Shown here piece after piece: positions 26,786 to 35,442 of a DNA stretch of 64,000 nucleotides (position 1 is its first letter; every line of letters starts with the position of its first letter). The notes below the pieces were generated by a model. That model worked only from the letters and a program-made list of their open reading frames with translations. It did not search any database and was not told where the DNA came from. The stretch covers positions 310,001 through 374,000 of the forward strand of contig DGNO01000003.1 of NCBI GenBank assembly GCA_002389665.1. Direction: 5' to 3'. Position numbers and translations under genes: made by a program. The stretch is from Rhodobiaceae bacterium UBA4490. Its GTDB lineage: Bacteria; Pseudomonadota; Alphaproteobacteria; Parvibaculales; Parvibaculaceae.

Positions 26786-28129
26786 ATGGAACTGATCAAT
26801 AGCTGGGTTTCCTATATCAACGGCATCGTCTGGGGCCCGCCCATGCTGGTGCTGCTGGCAGCCACGGGGCTTTATCTGACGGTGGGGCTCCGGCTCTTCC
26901 CGATCCGGAAAATTCCTTACGGCTTTTCCCTGCTTTTCAAAAAGCACGAGGGCGAAGGCGACATCATTCCCTTCAAGGCGCTGATGACGGCGCTGTCGGC
27001 CACGGTCGGCACGGGCAATATCGCAGGGGTCGCCACGGCAATCTTTCTCGGCGGGCCGGGCGCGCTTTTTTATATGTGGATGATCGCGCTTGTCGGCATG
27101 GCAACGAAATATTCCGAAGCCGTGCTCGCCATCCAGTTCCGCGAAACGGATGAAAGCGGGCGGCATGTCGGCGGGCCGATGTATTATCTGAAAAACGGCG
27201 TCGGCAAGAAAATTCCCTGGCTCGGCGCGCTGCTGGCCCCGCTCTTTGCCTTCTTCGCCGCCGCCGCCGGGTTCGGTATCGGCAACGGCACGCAGTCGAA
27301 TTCCGTCGCCGCCGCCATGGAGACGAGCTTCGGCGTGCCGCCGCTCGTCACCGGCATCGTCATCGCCGCGATCGTCGGCTTCGTCATTATCGGCGGCATC
27401 AAGCGCATCGGCGATGTAGCGGGCGCGCTTGTGCCCGCCATGATCGTGCTTTATGTGGGCTCCTGCGTTGCCATTCTCGCCGTCAACGCAGCGGCCATTC
27501 CGGACGCCTTCGCGCTGATCTTCCATCACGCTTTCGAGCCTGCGGCAGCGGCAGGCGGCTTTGCCGGGGCAGGCGTTGCAGCGGCCATTCAGTTCGGCGT
27601 GGCGCGCGGCATCTTTTCCAATGAGGCCGGCCTCGGCTCGGCGGCCATCGCCCATGCGGCGGCCAAGACCAACGATCCCGTGCAGCAAGGCAATATCGCC
27701 ATGCTCGGCACTTTCCTCGACACGATCATCGTCTGCACCATGACCGGCCTCGTCATTATTACGAGCGGGCTTTGGACGAGCGGGCTGACCGGCGCGGAGC
27801 TGACAAGCGCGGGCTTTGCCTCCGTCCTGCCGCATGGCGATAAGATCGTGGCGGTCGCGCTTTCCATCTTCGCCTTCACCACCATTATCGGCTGGTCTTA
27901 TTACGGCGAGCGGAGCGTCGAATATCTTTTCGGGGAAAAGGCCATTCCGGTTTACCGGGTGCTCTGGGTGCTGGCGATCCCGGTCGGGGCCGTCATCAAG
28001 CTGGAGTTCATCTGGCTCCTCGCCGATACGCTGAACGCCATGATGGCCATTCCGAACCTGATCGGGCTGCTCATTCTAGGGCCGATGGTCTTCCGCCTGA
28101 CGCGGGACTATTGGCGCGCGAAGAAGTAG
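26786..28129 (+). CDS. Sodium:alanine symporter (AGCS family)
   Basis: This secondary transporter (447 aa) imports small neutral amino acids, alanine or glycine, with Na+. Family signatures are LMTALSATVGTGNIAGVATA (Na+ and substrate site), GGPGALFYMWMIALVGMATK, GTQSNSVAAAME, FSNEAGLGSAAIAHAAA and the final helices with TIIGWSYYGERS. About ten to eleven hydrophobic helices can be counted. The start is the ATG at 26786, with a GAGGGGGG tract before it. The TTG just upstream would lie too close to that tract. It stands alone, 24 bp after rmuC, and is convergent with recR. Confidence 0.94.
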   Translation: MELINSWVSYINGIVWGPPMLVLLAATGLYLTVGLRLFPIRKIPYGFSLLFKKHEGEGDIIPFKALMTALSATVGTGNIAGVATAIFLGGPGALFYMWMIALVGMATKYSEAVLAIQFRETDESGRHVGGPMYYLKNGVGKKIPWLGALLAPLFAFFAAAAGFGIGNGTQSNSVAAAMETSFGVPPLVTGIVIAAIVGFVIIGGIKRIGDVAGALVPAMIVLYVGSCVAILAVNAAAIPDAFALIFHHAFEPAAAAGGFAGAGVAAAIQFGVARGIFSNEAGLGSAAIAHAAAKTNDPVQQGNIAMLGTFLDTIIVCTMTGLVIITSGLWTSGLTGAELTSAGFASVLPHGDKIVAVALSIFAFTTIIGWSYYGERSVEYLFGEKAIPVYRVLWVLAIPVGAVIKLEFIWLLADTLNAMMAIPNLIGLLILGPMVFRLTRDYWRAKK

Positions 28130-28152
28130 GGAGGGGGTTTCCCCCCCCTCCT

Positions 28153-28233
28153 CGTCACCCTCGGGCTTGACCCGAGGGTCCATGCCCTTGCTGCAGGTGT
28201 TTTGTGGACCCCGGGATAAACCCGGGGTGACAG
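28153..28233. repeat. Pair of interspersed palindromic repeat units (copy B)
   Basis: Two palindromic units lie at 28153-28183 (GTCACCCTCGGG, spacer, CCCGAGGGTCCA) and 28205-28233 (TGGACCCCGGG, spacer, CCCGGGGTGACA). They are in opposite orientation to each other and belong to the same family as the copies at 20349-20431 and 32606-32635. They fill the space between the convergent symporter and recR genes, where hairpins could help stop transcription or protect 3' ends. Confidence 0.82.
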
Positions 28234-28244
28234 CTGCGGCAAAT

Positions 28245-28850
28245 TCAAACCGGCCGCTTGGCCCGCATGGCGGCGGAAAGCGTGCCGTCGTCGAGATAAT
28301 CAAGCTCGCCGCCCACCGGCACGCCGTGGGCGAGGCGGTAAACGGCAACGCCCGCGCTTTCCAGCTGATCGGTGATGTAATGGGCCGTCGCCTGGCCATC
28401 CACCGTCGCGTTCATGGCCAGGATGACTTCTTTTACTTCGCCCGCATGGCAGCGCTCGACAAGCTTGCCGATGGAAAGATCATCGGGGCCGATCCCGTCG
28501 AGCGCGGAGAGCGTGCCGCCCAGCACATGGTAATAGCCCTTATGGGCGCCCGCCCGTTCCAGCGCCCAAAGATCGCCCACATCCTCGATGACGCAGATGG
28601 AAGAAGGATCGCGGCGCTGATCGCAGCAGATGGTGCAGGGATCGCGCGTATCGACATTGCCGCAGGTGGAACAGATCATCGCCTTTTCCGCCGCGTCCGA
28701 CACCGCGCGGGCAAGGGGAACGAGGAGGGCTTCTTTTTTCTTGATGAGATGCAGCACCGCGCGCCGTGCCGAGCGGGGCCCGAGCCCGGGCAGCTTGGCG
28801 AGCAGATCTATCAGCCGCTCGATTTCCGGTCCCGTAAGGGGCGATGCCAT
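28245..28850 (-). CDS. recR: Recombination mediator protein RecR
   Basis: RecR works with RecF and RecO to load RecA on gapped DNA. The 201-residue sequence has the helix-hairpin-helix region [19 protein letters not shown], the C4 zinc finger [16 protein letters not shown] (the fourth Cys is followed by another Cys), and a TOPRIM domain ([35 protein letters not shown]). It is the last gene of a dnaX-ybaB-recR set, 31 bp after ybaB. This trio is conserved in order across most bacteria. Confidence 0.96.
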   Translation of the reverse strand: MASPLTGPEIERLIDLLAKLPGLGPRSARRAVLHLIKKKEALLVPLARAVSDAAEKAMICSTCGNVDTRDPCTICCDQRRDPSSICVIEDVGDLWALERAGAHKGYYHVLGGTLSALDGIGPDDLSIGKLVERCHAGEVKEVILAMNATVDGQATAHYITDQLESAGVAVYRLAHGVPVGGELDYLDDGTLSAAMRAKRPV

Positions 28851-28881
28851 GGTGTGTTCCGGTTAAGTGAGAGGCGCGAGG

Positions 28882-29202
28882 TCAGCCGAGATTGAAGCCG
28901 GGGGGCAGCGGCAGACCGCCGGTCAGCGCTTTCATTTTTTCCGCCGTCGCGGCTTCCGCCTTGACCTTGGCATCATTATGCGCGGCCACGATCAGGTCTT
29001 CGAGGATCTCGCCTTCTTCGGCTTTTAAGAGCGACGGGTCGAGTTTGATGCCTGCCATCGTGCCCTTGCCGGTTAGCGTGACGCGCACCATGCCGCCGCC
29101 TGCCACGCCTTCCACTTCCAGCTTTTCAAGTTCTTCCTGCGCCTCGGCCAGTTTCGACTGCAACTGGCGGGCCTGCTTCATCATATCAGTGAGGTTTTTC
29201 AC
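28882..29202 (-). CDS. YbaB/EbfC-family nucleoid-associated protein
   Basis: This 106-residue protein belongs to the YbaB/EbfC family of small dimeric DNA-binding proteins. Recognisable features are the N-terminal helix MMKQARQLQSKLAEAQEELE, the central GGGMVRVTLTGKG strand pair, and the C-terminal LIVAAHNDAKVKAEAATAEKM. The start is GTG at 29202, overlapping the dnaX stop (GTGA), with GAGG upstream inside the dnaX end. This implies coupled translation. The glycine-rich C-terminus (TGGLPLPPGFNLG) is typical. Confidence 0.95.
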   Translation of the reverse strand: MKNLTDMMKQARQLQSKLAEAQEELEKLEVEGVAGGGMVRVTLTGKGTMAGIKLDPSLLKAEEGEILEDLIVAAHNDAKVKAEAATAEKMKALTGGLPLPPGFNLG

Positions 29203-31097
29203 TCGTACATATCCTCGTCATCGAAAAAGGCATCGAGATGATCGCCGCCTTCGGCCCCGCTCATCTCCTGAATTTCCTGCGCCGCTTCTTTCAACGGGTC
29301 GCGAATGTCGACAATCTTCGCGCCGGGAAAAGCTTCCATCGCCGCTTTGACGAGCGGATGAGTGGATACTTCCTCTTTCAGCGCTTCCGTCTCGCTCTGC
29401 TCCTGCTCGCGCAAGGTGGGCGCGGCTTTGGCTTCATTGGAAACGGAAATCAGCCAGCGCGTGCCGGTCCAGTGGCGCAGACGCTCGGACAGCACCTGCA
29501 TGGTCTGTTTGGCATCTTCCGAGGCGCCGATTTCGATCTGGCCGGGCTGAAAGCTGACAAGGCGCACGCCGGTTTTGAGCACATGCTGAAGCTGGATGTC
29601 GCGTTTTTCTTCGGCGAGCGCCACTACATCCTCAAAGGAGTGAAGCATGATGGCGGCTTGCGCGTTTTGCTGCATCTGCGGCGCGCCGGCAGGCGAGGAC
29701 ATGCCGCCGCCTTGCGCGGAGCGGCTGACTGCCTGGGCGCCGCCATTCCCGCCGCCACCGTTTCCATTGGAAGCAGGCCCGCGCGCAGGCGCCCCGGCGC
29801 CGGAATTTTTAAGCTGCGCTATGAGGTCTTCAGGCGCTGGCAGGTCGGCTGCATGACAAAGCCGGACCACGACCATTTCCGCCGCCACGATGGGCTTTGC
29901 CGCCTGCGCCACTTCGCCGATGCCTTTCAAGAGCATCTGCCAGACGCGCGAGAGCACGCGGATCGGCAATTGGCCGGACATTTCCTTGCCGCGCTCGCGC
30001 TCGGCTTCGGTGGCGGCGATATCATCGCTCGCGCTTTCCACGAGCTTGAGGCGGGTGAGCCAATGGGTCAGCTCTGCAAGATCGGAGAGCACCACCGCCG
30101 GGTCCGCGCCTGCATCATATTGCGCGCGCAGCTCGCCCAAGGCCGCCGCCGCATCGCCTTTCATGATGAGGTCATAGAGATCGAAAATTCGCCCCCGGTC
30201 GGCCAGACCCAGCATATCGCGGATATCGGCTTCCTTGATTTCGCCGTCCCCCGTATCGCCCACCCCGTGGGAGATCGCCTGGTCGAGAATGGAAAGCGCA
30301 TCGCGGGCCGAACCTTCGGCAGCGCGGGCGAGCAGCGTCAAAGCGGGCGATTCGATCTTCACGTCTTCTTTTTCGCAGACACGGGAGAGAAGGCGCACCA
30401 GTTCTTCCGAGGTCAGGCGGCGCAAATCGAAACGCTGACAGCGGGAAAGCACCGTCACCGGCACTTTGCGGATTTCGGTCGTCGCGAAAATGAATTTCAC
30501 ATGTTCCGGCGGCTCTTCCAGCGTCTTCAAGAGGCCGTTGAAGGCGGCCTTGGAGAGCATGTGCACTTCGTCGATGATGTAGACTTTGTAGCGGGCGGAA
30601 ACGGGCAGATAGCGCACGCTCTCGATGATCTCGCGGATATCGTCGATGCCGGTGCGCGAGGCGGCGTCCATTTCCAGAATGTCGGGATGGCGCGATTCCA
30701 TGATCGACTGGCAATGCACGCCCGGCTCTTCCAGGTGAATGGTCGGCCCGCCCTTGCCGTCTTCGCTCATGTAATTGAGCGCGCGGGCGAGAATGCGCGC
30801 GGTCGTCGTTTTGCCCACGCCGCGCACGCCGGTCAGCATGAAGGCATGGGCGATCCGGCCTTTCTCGAACGCATTCGAGAGGGTGCGCACCATGGCTTCC
30901 TGGCCGATCATATCCTCGAAGGTGGCGGGGCGGTATTTACGCGCCAGCACCCGGTAGTCGGAGGCTTTAGCCGAAGAAGGAGCCTGCCCCTCCCCGCCCA
31001 GAAGACCCAGGCCGGGTTCGGACGCGGGATCAGTCGGCGCGCTTTCTTCCGGCGCCGCGTCCCAGCCTTCTTCTGTCTCGTTGACGGACTCGTCCAT
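29199..31097 (-). CDS. dnaX: DNA polymerase III subunit gamma/tau
   Basis: DnaX is the motor of the clamp loader that places the beta clamp on DNA. The AAA+ part begins at about residue 60 (YRPATFEDMIGQEAMV) with Walker A GVRGVGKTTTAR, the DEVH Walker B in VYIIDEVHMLSKAAFNGLLK and the SRC motif in VLSRCQRFDL. In place of the usual four-cysteine zinc module there is only one Cys (PGVHCQSIMES). The C-terminal ~200 residues contain a Gly/Asn-rich linker (PASNGNGGGGNGGAQ) and a tau-like domain. The start at 31097 (632 aa) is set by AGGAAGG. A longer open frame is not supported. No slippery frameshift sequence was recognised. Confidence 0.95.
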   Translation of the reverse strand: MDESVNETEEGWDAAPEESAPTDPASEPGLGLLGGEGQAPSSAKASDYRVLARKYRPATFEDMIGQEAMVRTLSNAFEKGRIAHAFMLTGVRGVGKTTTARILARALNYMSEDGKGGPTIHLEEPGVHCQSIMESRHPDILEMDAASRTGIDDIREIIESVRYLPVSARYKVYIIDEVHMLSKAAFNGLLKTLEEPPEHVKFIFATTEIRKVPVTVLSRCQRFDLRRLTSEELVRLLSRVCEKEDVKIESPALTLLARAAEGSARDALSILDQAISHGVGDTGDGEIKEADIRDMLGLADRGRIFDLYDLIMKGDAAAALGELRAQYDAGADPAVVLSDLAELTHWLTRLKLVESASDDIAATEAERERGKEMSGQLPIRVLSRVWQMLLKGIGEVAQAAKPIVAAEMVVVRLCHAADLPAPEDLIAQLKNSGAGAPARGPASNGNGGGGNGGAQAVSRSAQGGGMSSPAGAPQMQQNAQAAIMLHSFEDVVALAEEKRDIQLQHVLKTGVRLVSFQPGQIEIGASEDAKQTMQVLSERLRHWTGTRWLISVSNEAKAAPTLREQEQSETEALKEEVSTHPLVKAAMEAFPGAKIVDIRDPLKEAAQEIQEMSGAEGGDHLDAFFDDEDMYE

Positions 31098-31260
31098 GAC
31101 CTTCCTGCTCGCCTGCCTTTGCGGGTTCGGCACAGTGTAGAGCCTGGGGCTGGCGCCTGCATCCCCGGCGTCGTTTTTTCTGTGGATAGTCCGGTTTTCT
31201 GTGAATGGTCCGGCAAAAGCCCGGCGGGGGCGCTTCAAACCCGCGCCAAAGGGCAAAGGT

Positions 31261-31355
31261 GGGAGACTGGACAGCGACCCGAGCGAAACTCGTTACGGCT
31301 GCTTCCTTCCGGATCTGACCGGGTTGGCGAGGAACTCGTCCACCGCCAGCCTCCC
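31261..31355 (-). ncRNA. ffs: Signal recognition particle RNA (small, 4.5S type)
   Basis: Minus strand, about 95 nt. The apical domain carries the invariant sequence GGTCAGATCCGGAAGGAAGC, which binds Ffh protein. The ends pair (GGGAGGCTGG at 31355 with CCAGTCTCCC at 31261, one wobble). The RNA guides signal-peptide-bearing ribosomes to the membrane with Ffh. It lies upstream of dnaX on the same strand, a common position. The exact ends are inferred from the terminal stem. Confidence 0.93.
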
Positions 31356-31361
31356 GAGGCG

Positions 31362-31392
31362 CTTATATCACGCCCTCAGGGGCGAAAAGCAA
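31362..31392 (-). promoter_or_regulatory. Candidate promoter of the SRP RNA gene
   Basis: Minus strand: TATAAG (31367-31362) lies 6 bp before the predicted 5' end of the RNA, the expected distance for a -10 box. A weaker TTGCTT (31392-31387) lies 19 bp upstream and the spacer contains a short hairpin. The -10 box and position are convincing, the -35 less so. Confidence 0.5.
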
Positions 31393-31633
31393 GGGGGCGC
31401 GGGAGAAAAGCAGCCACCGCCCGGCAGCGGCCGCCTCAAAGCCCGCGAATCGGCAGTTTCCCGCCTTTTCCGAGGAAGGCGGCGGCGCGCCGTGCGGGCG
31501 CCGTGCGGGCGTCGGGGGCAAGGCGCCGGGCCGTTGCGCGCCGGAAAGGCTTGTGCCACCCTCCGCCCAACTTTTTCAAAAGAAGACCATCTTTCAAAAG
31601 AAGAATAGGCGCTTCAAGCGCAGCGAGGCAGGC

Positions 31634-32578
31634 ATGGCACTTTCTCCCAATCCCAATATTTTCGCCAATAACCCCATCGACCGGGCAGGCCATTTGCGCG
31701 GTAATCCCGAATGGCTGGCGGAAAAGCGCAAAGACCCCTCCTCGCTCTTTGTGCCGCTCTGGAACCTCAACCCGCTGGTGCTGCCCGAAGAAGTACCCTC
31801 TCAAGGCAAGGATGTGGGCTGGGTGCCCGCCGCCGCGGTCGAGCCGCTCGCCGGGCCCGGCGCCATCGAGGTCTTTCTGGGCATCAACCGGCGCGGCAAG
31901 GCGCTCTTTGCCATCGACATTTCCGCCGCTCCCAATCCGGAAGCCGAGGGCCCTCTGAAAGGCTTCGGCGCTTTTGAGGAAATCCGCGGCCTTGCCATGA
32001 AAGGCGAGATCACGGCGAGCGAGCTTGCGATCCTTGCCCAGGCCAAGGCCATGATCGACTGGCATTTGCGCCACGGCTTCTGCTCGGCCTGCGGGGCGAA
32101 GACGGAGCTGGCCGAGGCCGGCTACAAACGCACCTGCCCTTCTTGCAATGCAGAGCATTTTCCGCGCACCGATCCCGTCGTCATCATGATGGCGACCCAT
32201 GGCGACAAGGCCTTTCTCGGGCGCCAGAAAATTTTCCCGAAAGGCATGTATTCGGCGCTGGCAGGTTTCATGGAGCCGGGCGAATCGATCGAGGAAGCGG
32301 TGGCCCGCGAGCTCGACGAGGAAGCCAAGATCGCGGTCAAATCCGTGCGCTATCATTCCACCCAGCCCTGGCCGTTCCCCTCTTCCCTCATGATCGGCTG
32401 TATCGCCGAGGCCGAATCGGAAGACTTCGACATCGACGGGATAGAGCTTTCGGGCGGCAAATGGTTCACCCGCGACGAGCTTGCCGCCGCGCTGCGCGGG
32501 GAAGGCAAAGGCTTCTTCGTGCCCCCGCCCTTCGCCATTGCGCATCATCTTGTGAAGGCGTTCGTCGAAGGCTGGTAA
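31634..32578 (+). CDS. nudC: NADH pyrophosphatase (NudC-type Nudix hydrolase)
   Basis: NudC cleaves NADH to NMNH and AMP and in E. coli removes NAD caps from RNA. The 314-residue protein has the N-terminal domain, a four-cysteine zinc site (CSACG ... CPSCN), the Nudix helix (GFMEPGESIEEAVARELDEE) and the NudC-specific STQPWPFPSSLM motif that distinguishes it from other Nudix enzymes. Oddly, the conserved glycine near the end of the Nudix box is Lys (EEAKI instead of EExGU), while all catalytic glutamates are intact. The start at 31634 follows GCGAGGCA. It lies between the SRP RNA and pheA. Confidence 0.92.
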   Translation: MALSPNPNIFANNPIDRAGHLRGNPEWLAEKRKDPSSLFVPLWNLNPLVLPEEVPSQGKDVGWVPAAAVEPLAGPGAIEVFLGINRRGKALFAIDISAAPNPEAEGPLKGFGAFEEIRGLAMKGEITASELAILAQAKAMIDWHLRHGFCSACGAKTELAEAGYKRTCPSCNAEHFPRTDPVVIMMATHGDKAFLGRQKIFPKGMYSALAGFMEPGESIEEAVARELDEEAKIAVKSVRYHSTQPWPFPSSLMIGCIAEAESEDFDIDGIELSGGKWFTRDELAAALRGEGKGFFVPPPFAIAHHLVKAFVEGW

Positions 32579-32605
32579 GTTCGCGGGACAAGCGGCGCGG
32601 CCCAA

Positions 32606-32635
32606 TGGACCCTCGGGTCAAGCCAGAGGGTGACG
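32606..32635. repeat. Interspersed palindromic repeat unit (copy C)
   Basis: A single palindromic unit, TGGACCCTCGGG, short spacer, AGAGGGTGACG, lies between the convergent nudC and pheA genes. It matches the units at 20404-20431 and 28153-28233 in the TGGACC...GGGTGAC framework, with the first-unit style CCTCGGG arm of copy B and one arm mismatch. Confidence 0.72.
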
Positions 32636-32653
32636 CGTAGAGAAGAGTGCCGC

Positions 32654-33544
32654 CTAATCCGCGATATGCGTTTCCAGCGTCGCGCGGAAGGGCGAGGCTT
32701 TGTAGACGCCGAGGATTTTCAGCTCCGAGCAGAAAAATTCCAGTTCTTCCAGCGCCAAGCGCACATGGCGCGAGGCGGGGTGGCCTTCGATATCGGCATA
32801 GAACTGCGTTGCCGTGAAGGCGCCGCCGAGCTGATAGCTTTCCAGCTTCGTCATGTTGACGCCGTTCGTCGCAAAGCCGCCCATGGCCTTGTAAAGCGCG
32901 GCGGGCACGTTGCGCACGCGGAAGATGAAACTCGTGATGACGGGCTCGTCTTCGGGTTCGGCATCGTCCGGCTCCATCGCCATGATGAGAAAGCGCGTGG
33001 TGTTATGCTCGGCATCCTCGATATCGGCTTTGAGAACATCAAGGCCGTAAACGTCCGCCGCCAGCGATGAGGCAATGGCGCCGCGGGAAGGATCGCCCAG
33101 TTCGGCGATCTGGCGGGCCGAGCCTGCCGTATCCGCGCCGATCACCGCTTTCAGACCGAGCTCGCGAATGACGTTGCGGCACTGGCCGAGTGCCATGACA
33201 TGGCTTTGCACGGATTTGAGGCCGGAGAGCGCCGCGCCTTTCACGCCGAGAAGCTGATGACGGATGCGCAGAAAATATTCGCCCACGATATAGCAGCGCG
33301 AATCGGGCAGCAGATGATGGATATCTGCCACGCGGCCGGCGACGGAATTCTCGATCGGGATCATGGCGAGGCCGGCGCGCCCTTCGGCGAGCGCGGCGAA
33401 CGTATCCTCGAACGTGTCGCAGGGCAGCGGCGTCATATCGGGATAGACTTCGCGGCAGGCGATATGCGAATTCGCCCCCAGTTCCCCCTGGAAGGCGATG
33501 GTGTTCTCCGGCGCCCTATCCTGCGATGTGTCTTCTGCAGCCAT
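32654..33544 (-). CDS. pheA: Prephenate dehydratase
   Basis: This enzyme converts prephenate to phenylpyruvate for phenylalanine synthesis. The 296-residue protein has the periplasmic-binding-like catalytic domain, with IAFQGELGANSHIA, MIPIENSVAGRV and the catalytic TRFLIM motif. A C-terminal ACT domain (about 200-290) carries SFIFRVRNVPAALYKAMGGF and the ESYQLGG phenylalanine-binding motif, so feedback inhibition by phenylalanine is expected. It has no chorismate mutase domain, the rule in alphaproteobacteria. The gene starts 9 bp after kdsB and is likely co-transcribed with it. Confidence 0.96.
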   Translation of the reverse strand: MAAEDTSQDRAPENTIAFQGELGANSHIACREVYPDMTPLPCDTFEDTFAALAEGRAGLAMIPIENSVAGRVADIHHLLPDSRCYIVGEYFLRIRHQLLGVKGAALSGLKSVQSHVMALGQCRNVIRELGLKAVIGADTAGSARQIAELGDPSRGAIASSLAADVYGLDVLKADIEDAEHNTTRFLIMAMEPDDAEPEDEPVITSFIFRVRNVPAALYKAMGGFATNGVNMTKLESYQLGGAFTATQFYADIEGHPASRHVRLALEELEFFCSELKILGVYKASPFRATLETHIAD

Positions 33545-33553
33545 GTGCCCCTC

Positions 33554-34306
33554 TTATCCCTTTGCGCTCAATATAGCACGGGCCTTTTCAAGGTGCTCCT
33601 GCGTATCGACGCCGAGCGGCACGGTCTCGACCAGCGCCGCATCGATGCGCATGCCGTTTTCCAGCGCGCGCAATTGCTCAAGCCGCTCGCGCTGCTCGAG
33701 CGGAGAGGGCGGCAGCGCCACGAAGCGCTTGAGAGCGGCGCGGCGGAAACCGTAAAGCCCGATATGGTGATAAAGCGGCCCTTCGCCCGAAGGCGCCGTG
33801 GCGCGGGTGAAATAAAGCGCGCGGCCCGTGCGCGTGCCGGGGGCGAGCGAGACCACGGCTTTGACCACATCCGGGCTCGTTTTTTCTTCTTCAAGGGTAA
33901 TCGCAGCGATCAGCGTCGACATATCCGCCTCGCCTTCTGCCAGAAGGTCACCCGCAATGCGGATAAGCGCCGGATCGAGCGTCGGCAAATCGCCCTGCAC
34001 ATTGAGAATGATGTCGTGAGCGCCTTCCGGGTCCACCCGCTCCAGCGCCTGCCAGACGCGGTCGGAGCCTGAAGGAAGGGCGGGATCGGTCAAAACCGCC
34101 TCGCCGCCTGCCGCCTCCACCGCCTCGGCGATCTCTTTTTCCGCGGCCGCAACGACGACGCGGCCGATGCCCGCTTCCTGCGCGCGGGCCCAGACCTGCA
34201 CGATCATGGGCGCGCCCGCGATATCGGCCAGCGGCTTGTTCGGCAGGCGCGTCGATGCCAGACGCGCCGGAATGATGATGATGGGATTGGATGCTGCCTC
34301 GGCCAT
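33554..34306 (-). CDS. kdsB: 3-deoxy-manno-octulosonate cytidylyltransferase
   Basis: KdsB activates Kdo with CTP to give CMP-Kdo, needed for the lipopolysaccharide core. The 250-residue protein has [20 protein letters not shown] at the nucleotide-binding start, the [18 protein letters not shown] region, [16 protein letters not shown], the metal-binding [10 protein letters not shown] and the late [12 protein letters not shown]. It shows that the organism makes Kdo-containing LPS. It is divergent from the cytochrome c gene, and pheA follows directly. Confidence 0.96.
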   Translation of the reverse strand: MAEAASNPIIIIPARLASTRLPNKPLADIAGAPMIVQVWARAQEAGIGRVVVAAAEKEIAEAVEAAGGEAVLTDPALPSGSDRVWQALERVDPEGAHDIILNVQGDLPTLDPALIRIAGDLLAEGEADMSTLIAAITLEEEKTSPDVVKAVVSLAPGTRTGRALYFTRATAPSGEGPLYHHIGLYGFRRAALKRFVALPPSPLEQRERLEQLRALENGMRIDAALVETVPLGVDTQEHLEKARAILSAKG

Positions 34307-34610
34307 GTCTGGTTCGATCCTGGTCGTGCTTTACGGGCGGGGCGGCCCTGAACTGCGTCTCTTGCGGGAGAAAACCTGCGACGGATCGCCGCAAATGCCG
34401 AATCCGGCGCGCTCAGGCCCCTATCCCGTTGTTTTTCCTTGCCTGGCGGGACTTATACGGCTTGCGGCGCGCGGGGGGAAGCGGCTAATCTCCGCGCCAA
34501 CTGGGCGGGGCCCTCCAAGGGGCCGCCGCTCGCGCACAATTTACGTTTCACGAGGGGATGCAGGCGGACCCGCCGCGCCCCAAGCAGAAACGGGCGGAGG
34601 CTCGGGGTCA
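34307..34610. other. 304-bp intergenic region between kdsB and cytochrome c genes
   Basis: This divergent spacer must hold the promoters of kdsB-pheA (minus) and the cytochrome c gene (plus). A GC-rich imperfect inverted repeat (GGGCGGGGCCCTCC with AAGGGGCCGCC) lies around 34502-34527. I did not find a convincing promoter pair or a small gene. Confidence 0.45.
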
Positions 34611-35207
34611 ATGGATAGTTTCGAACTCAACAAAATCGCCGGCGCGGTGCTTTTCTCGGTACTGGTCGTGCTGGGCGTCGCCAATTTCGCCGGTGTGCTC
34701 TATCACACCGAAGAAGCCGATCCGAAGGCTTTCGAGGTTGCGGTGGCCGAGAATGAAGGCGCTGCTACAGGCGGCGAAGCGGAAGCCGAGGAGCAGGGCC
34801 CCTCGCTTGCCGAACTTCTGGCGAACGCATCCGTCAGCGACGGCGAAAAAGTGGCGAAGAAATGCGCAGCCTGCCACACCTTCGAGGAAGGCGGCGCGAA
34901 CAAGATCGGCCCGAACCTTTACGGTGTTGTCGGCCGCGATATCGCAAGTCATGCCGGCTTCGGTTATTCCGACGCGCTGCAGGGCCTCGACGGCGGCTGG
35001 ACCTTCGCCAAGCTCGACCATTTCATCGAAAAGCCGAGCGGCTTTGCTTCCGGCACCGCCATGGCCTTTGCCGGCATCCGCAAGGAAGGCGACCGGGCGG
35101 ACCTGCTTGTCTATCTGAACTCGCTGGGCAGCAACCAGCCGCTGCCGGAACCGGAAGCTGCTGCGCCTGAAGCCGAAGAGGCAGCAGGCGAGCCGGCAAC
35201 CGAATAA
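34611..35207 (+). CDS. Membrane-anchored c-type cytochrome (CycM-like)
   Basis: This 198-residue protein has one N-terminal membrane helix (IAGAVLFSVLVVLGVANFAGV), an acidic linker, and a class I cytochrome c domain. The haem-binding motif is CAACH, followed by KIGPNLYGVVGRDIA. The sixth ligand is probably the methionine in SGTAMAFAGI. An acidic Ala/Glu/Pro-rich tail follows. This layout matches the CycM/c552-type cytochromes of alphaproteobacteria, which pass electrons from the bc1 complex to the terminal oxidase at the periplasmic face of the inner membrane. A terminator follows at 35257. Confidence 0.93.
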   Translation: MDSFELNKIAGAVLFSVLVVLGVANFAGVLYHTEEADPKAFEVAVAENEGAATGGEAEAEEQGPSLAELLANASVSDGEKVAKKCAACHTFEEGGANKIGPNLYGVVGRDIASHAGFGYSDALQGLDGGWTFAKLDHFIEKPSGFASGTAMAFAGIRKEGDRADLLVYLNSLGSNQPLPEPEAAAPEAEEAAGEPATE

Positions 35208-35256
35208 GACCTTACGAAAAATTCAGGCGGAATCACCGCCAGGATCGGTTTGAATG

Positions 35257-35285
35257 ACGCGTCCGGGAAACCGGGCGCGTTTTTC
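35257..35285 (+). terminator. Rho-independent terminator after the cytochrome c gene
   Basis: Stem ACGCGTCCGG/CCGGGCGCGT (35257-35266 with 35271-35280, one G-T pair) closes a GAAA tetraloop and runs into TTTTT. It lies 50 bp after the cytochrome stop codon. Confidence 0.85.
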
Positions 35286-35442
35286 TTTGCGGCTGCATCG
35301 CCCGCTACCGCCGCCCGCTTACCGGCCTAATGAGGCGGGCACGGTTGCAAGACGCAAATAATGGCCCAGAATGGCCTTAATTGTATGGCCCGATGGGGCG
35401 CATCACAAAGCCAAGGGACAAAGGGACAAGGGAGAGGACGGA

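Noticed and set aside
29238..31958. 906-codon plus-strand open frame
   Set aside because: It lies antisense to dnaX and SRP RNA, both firmly identified. Its composition (Arg, His and Gly rich, no domain) is that of a GC codon-bias shadow.
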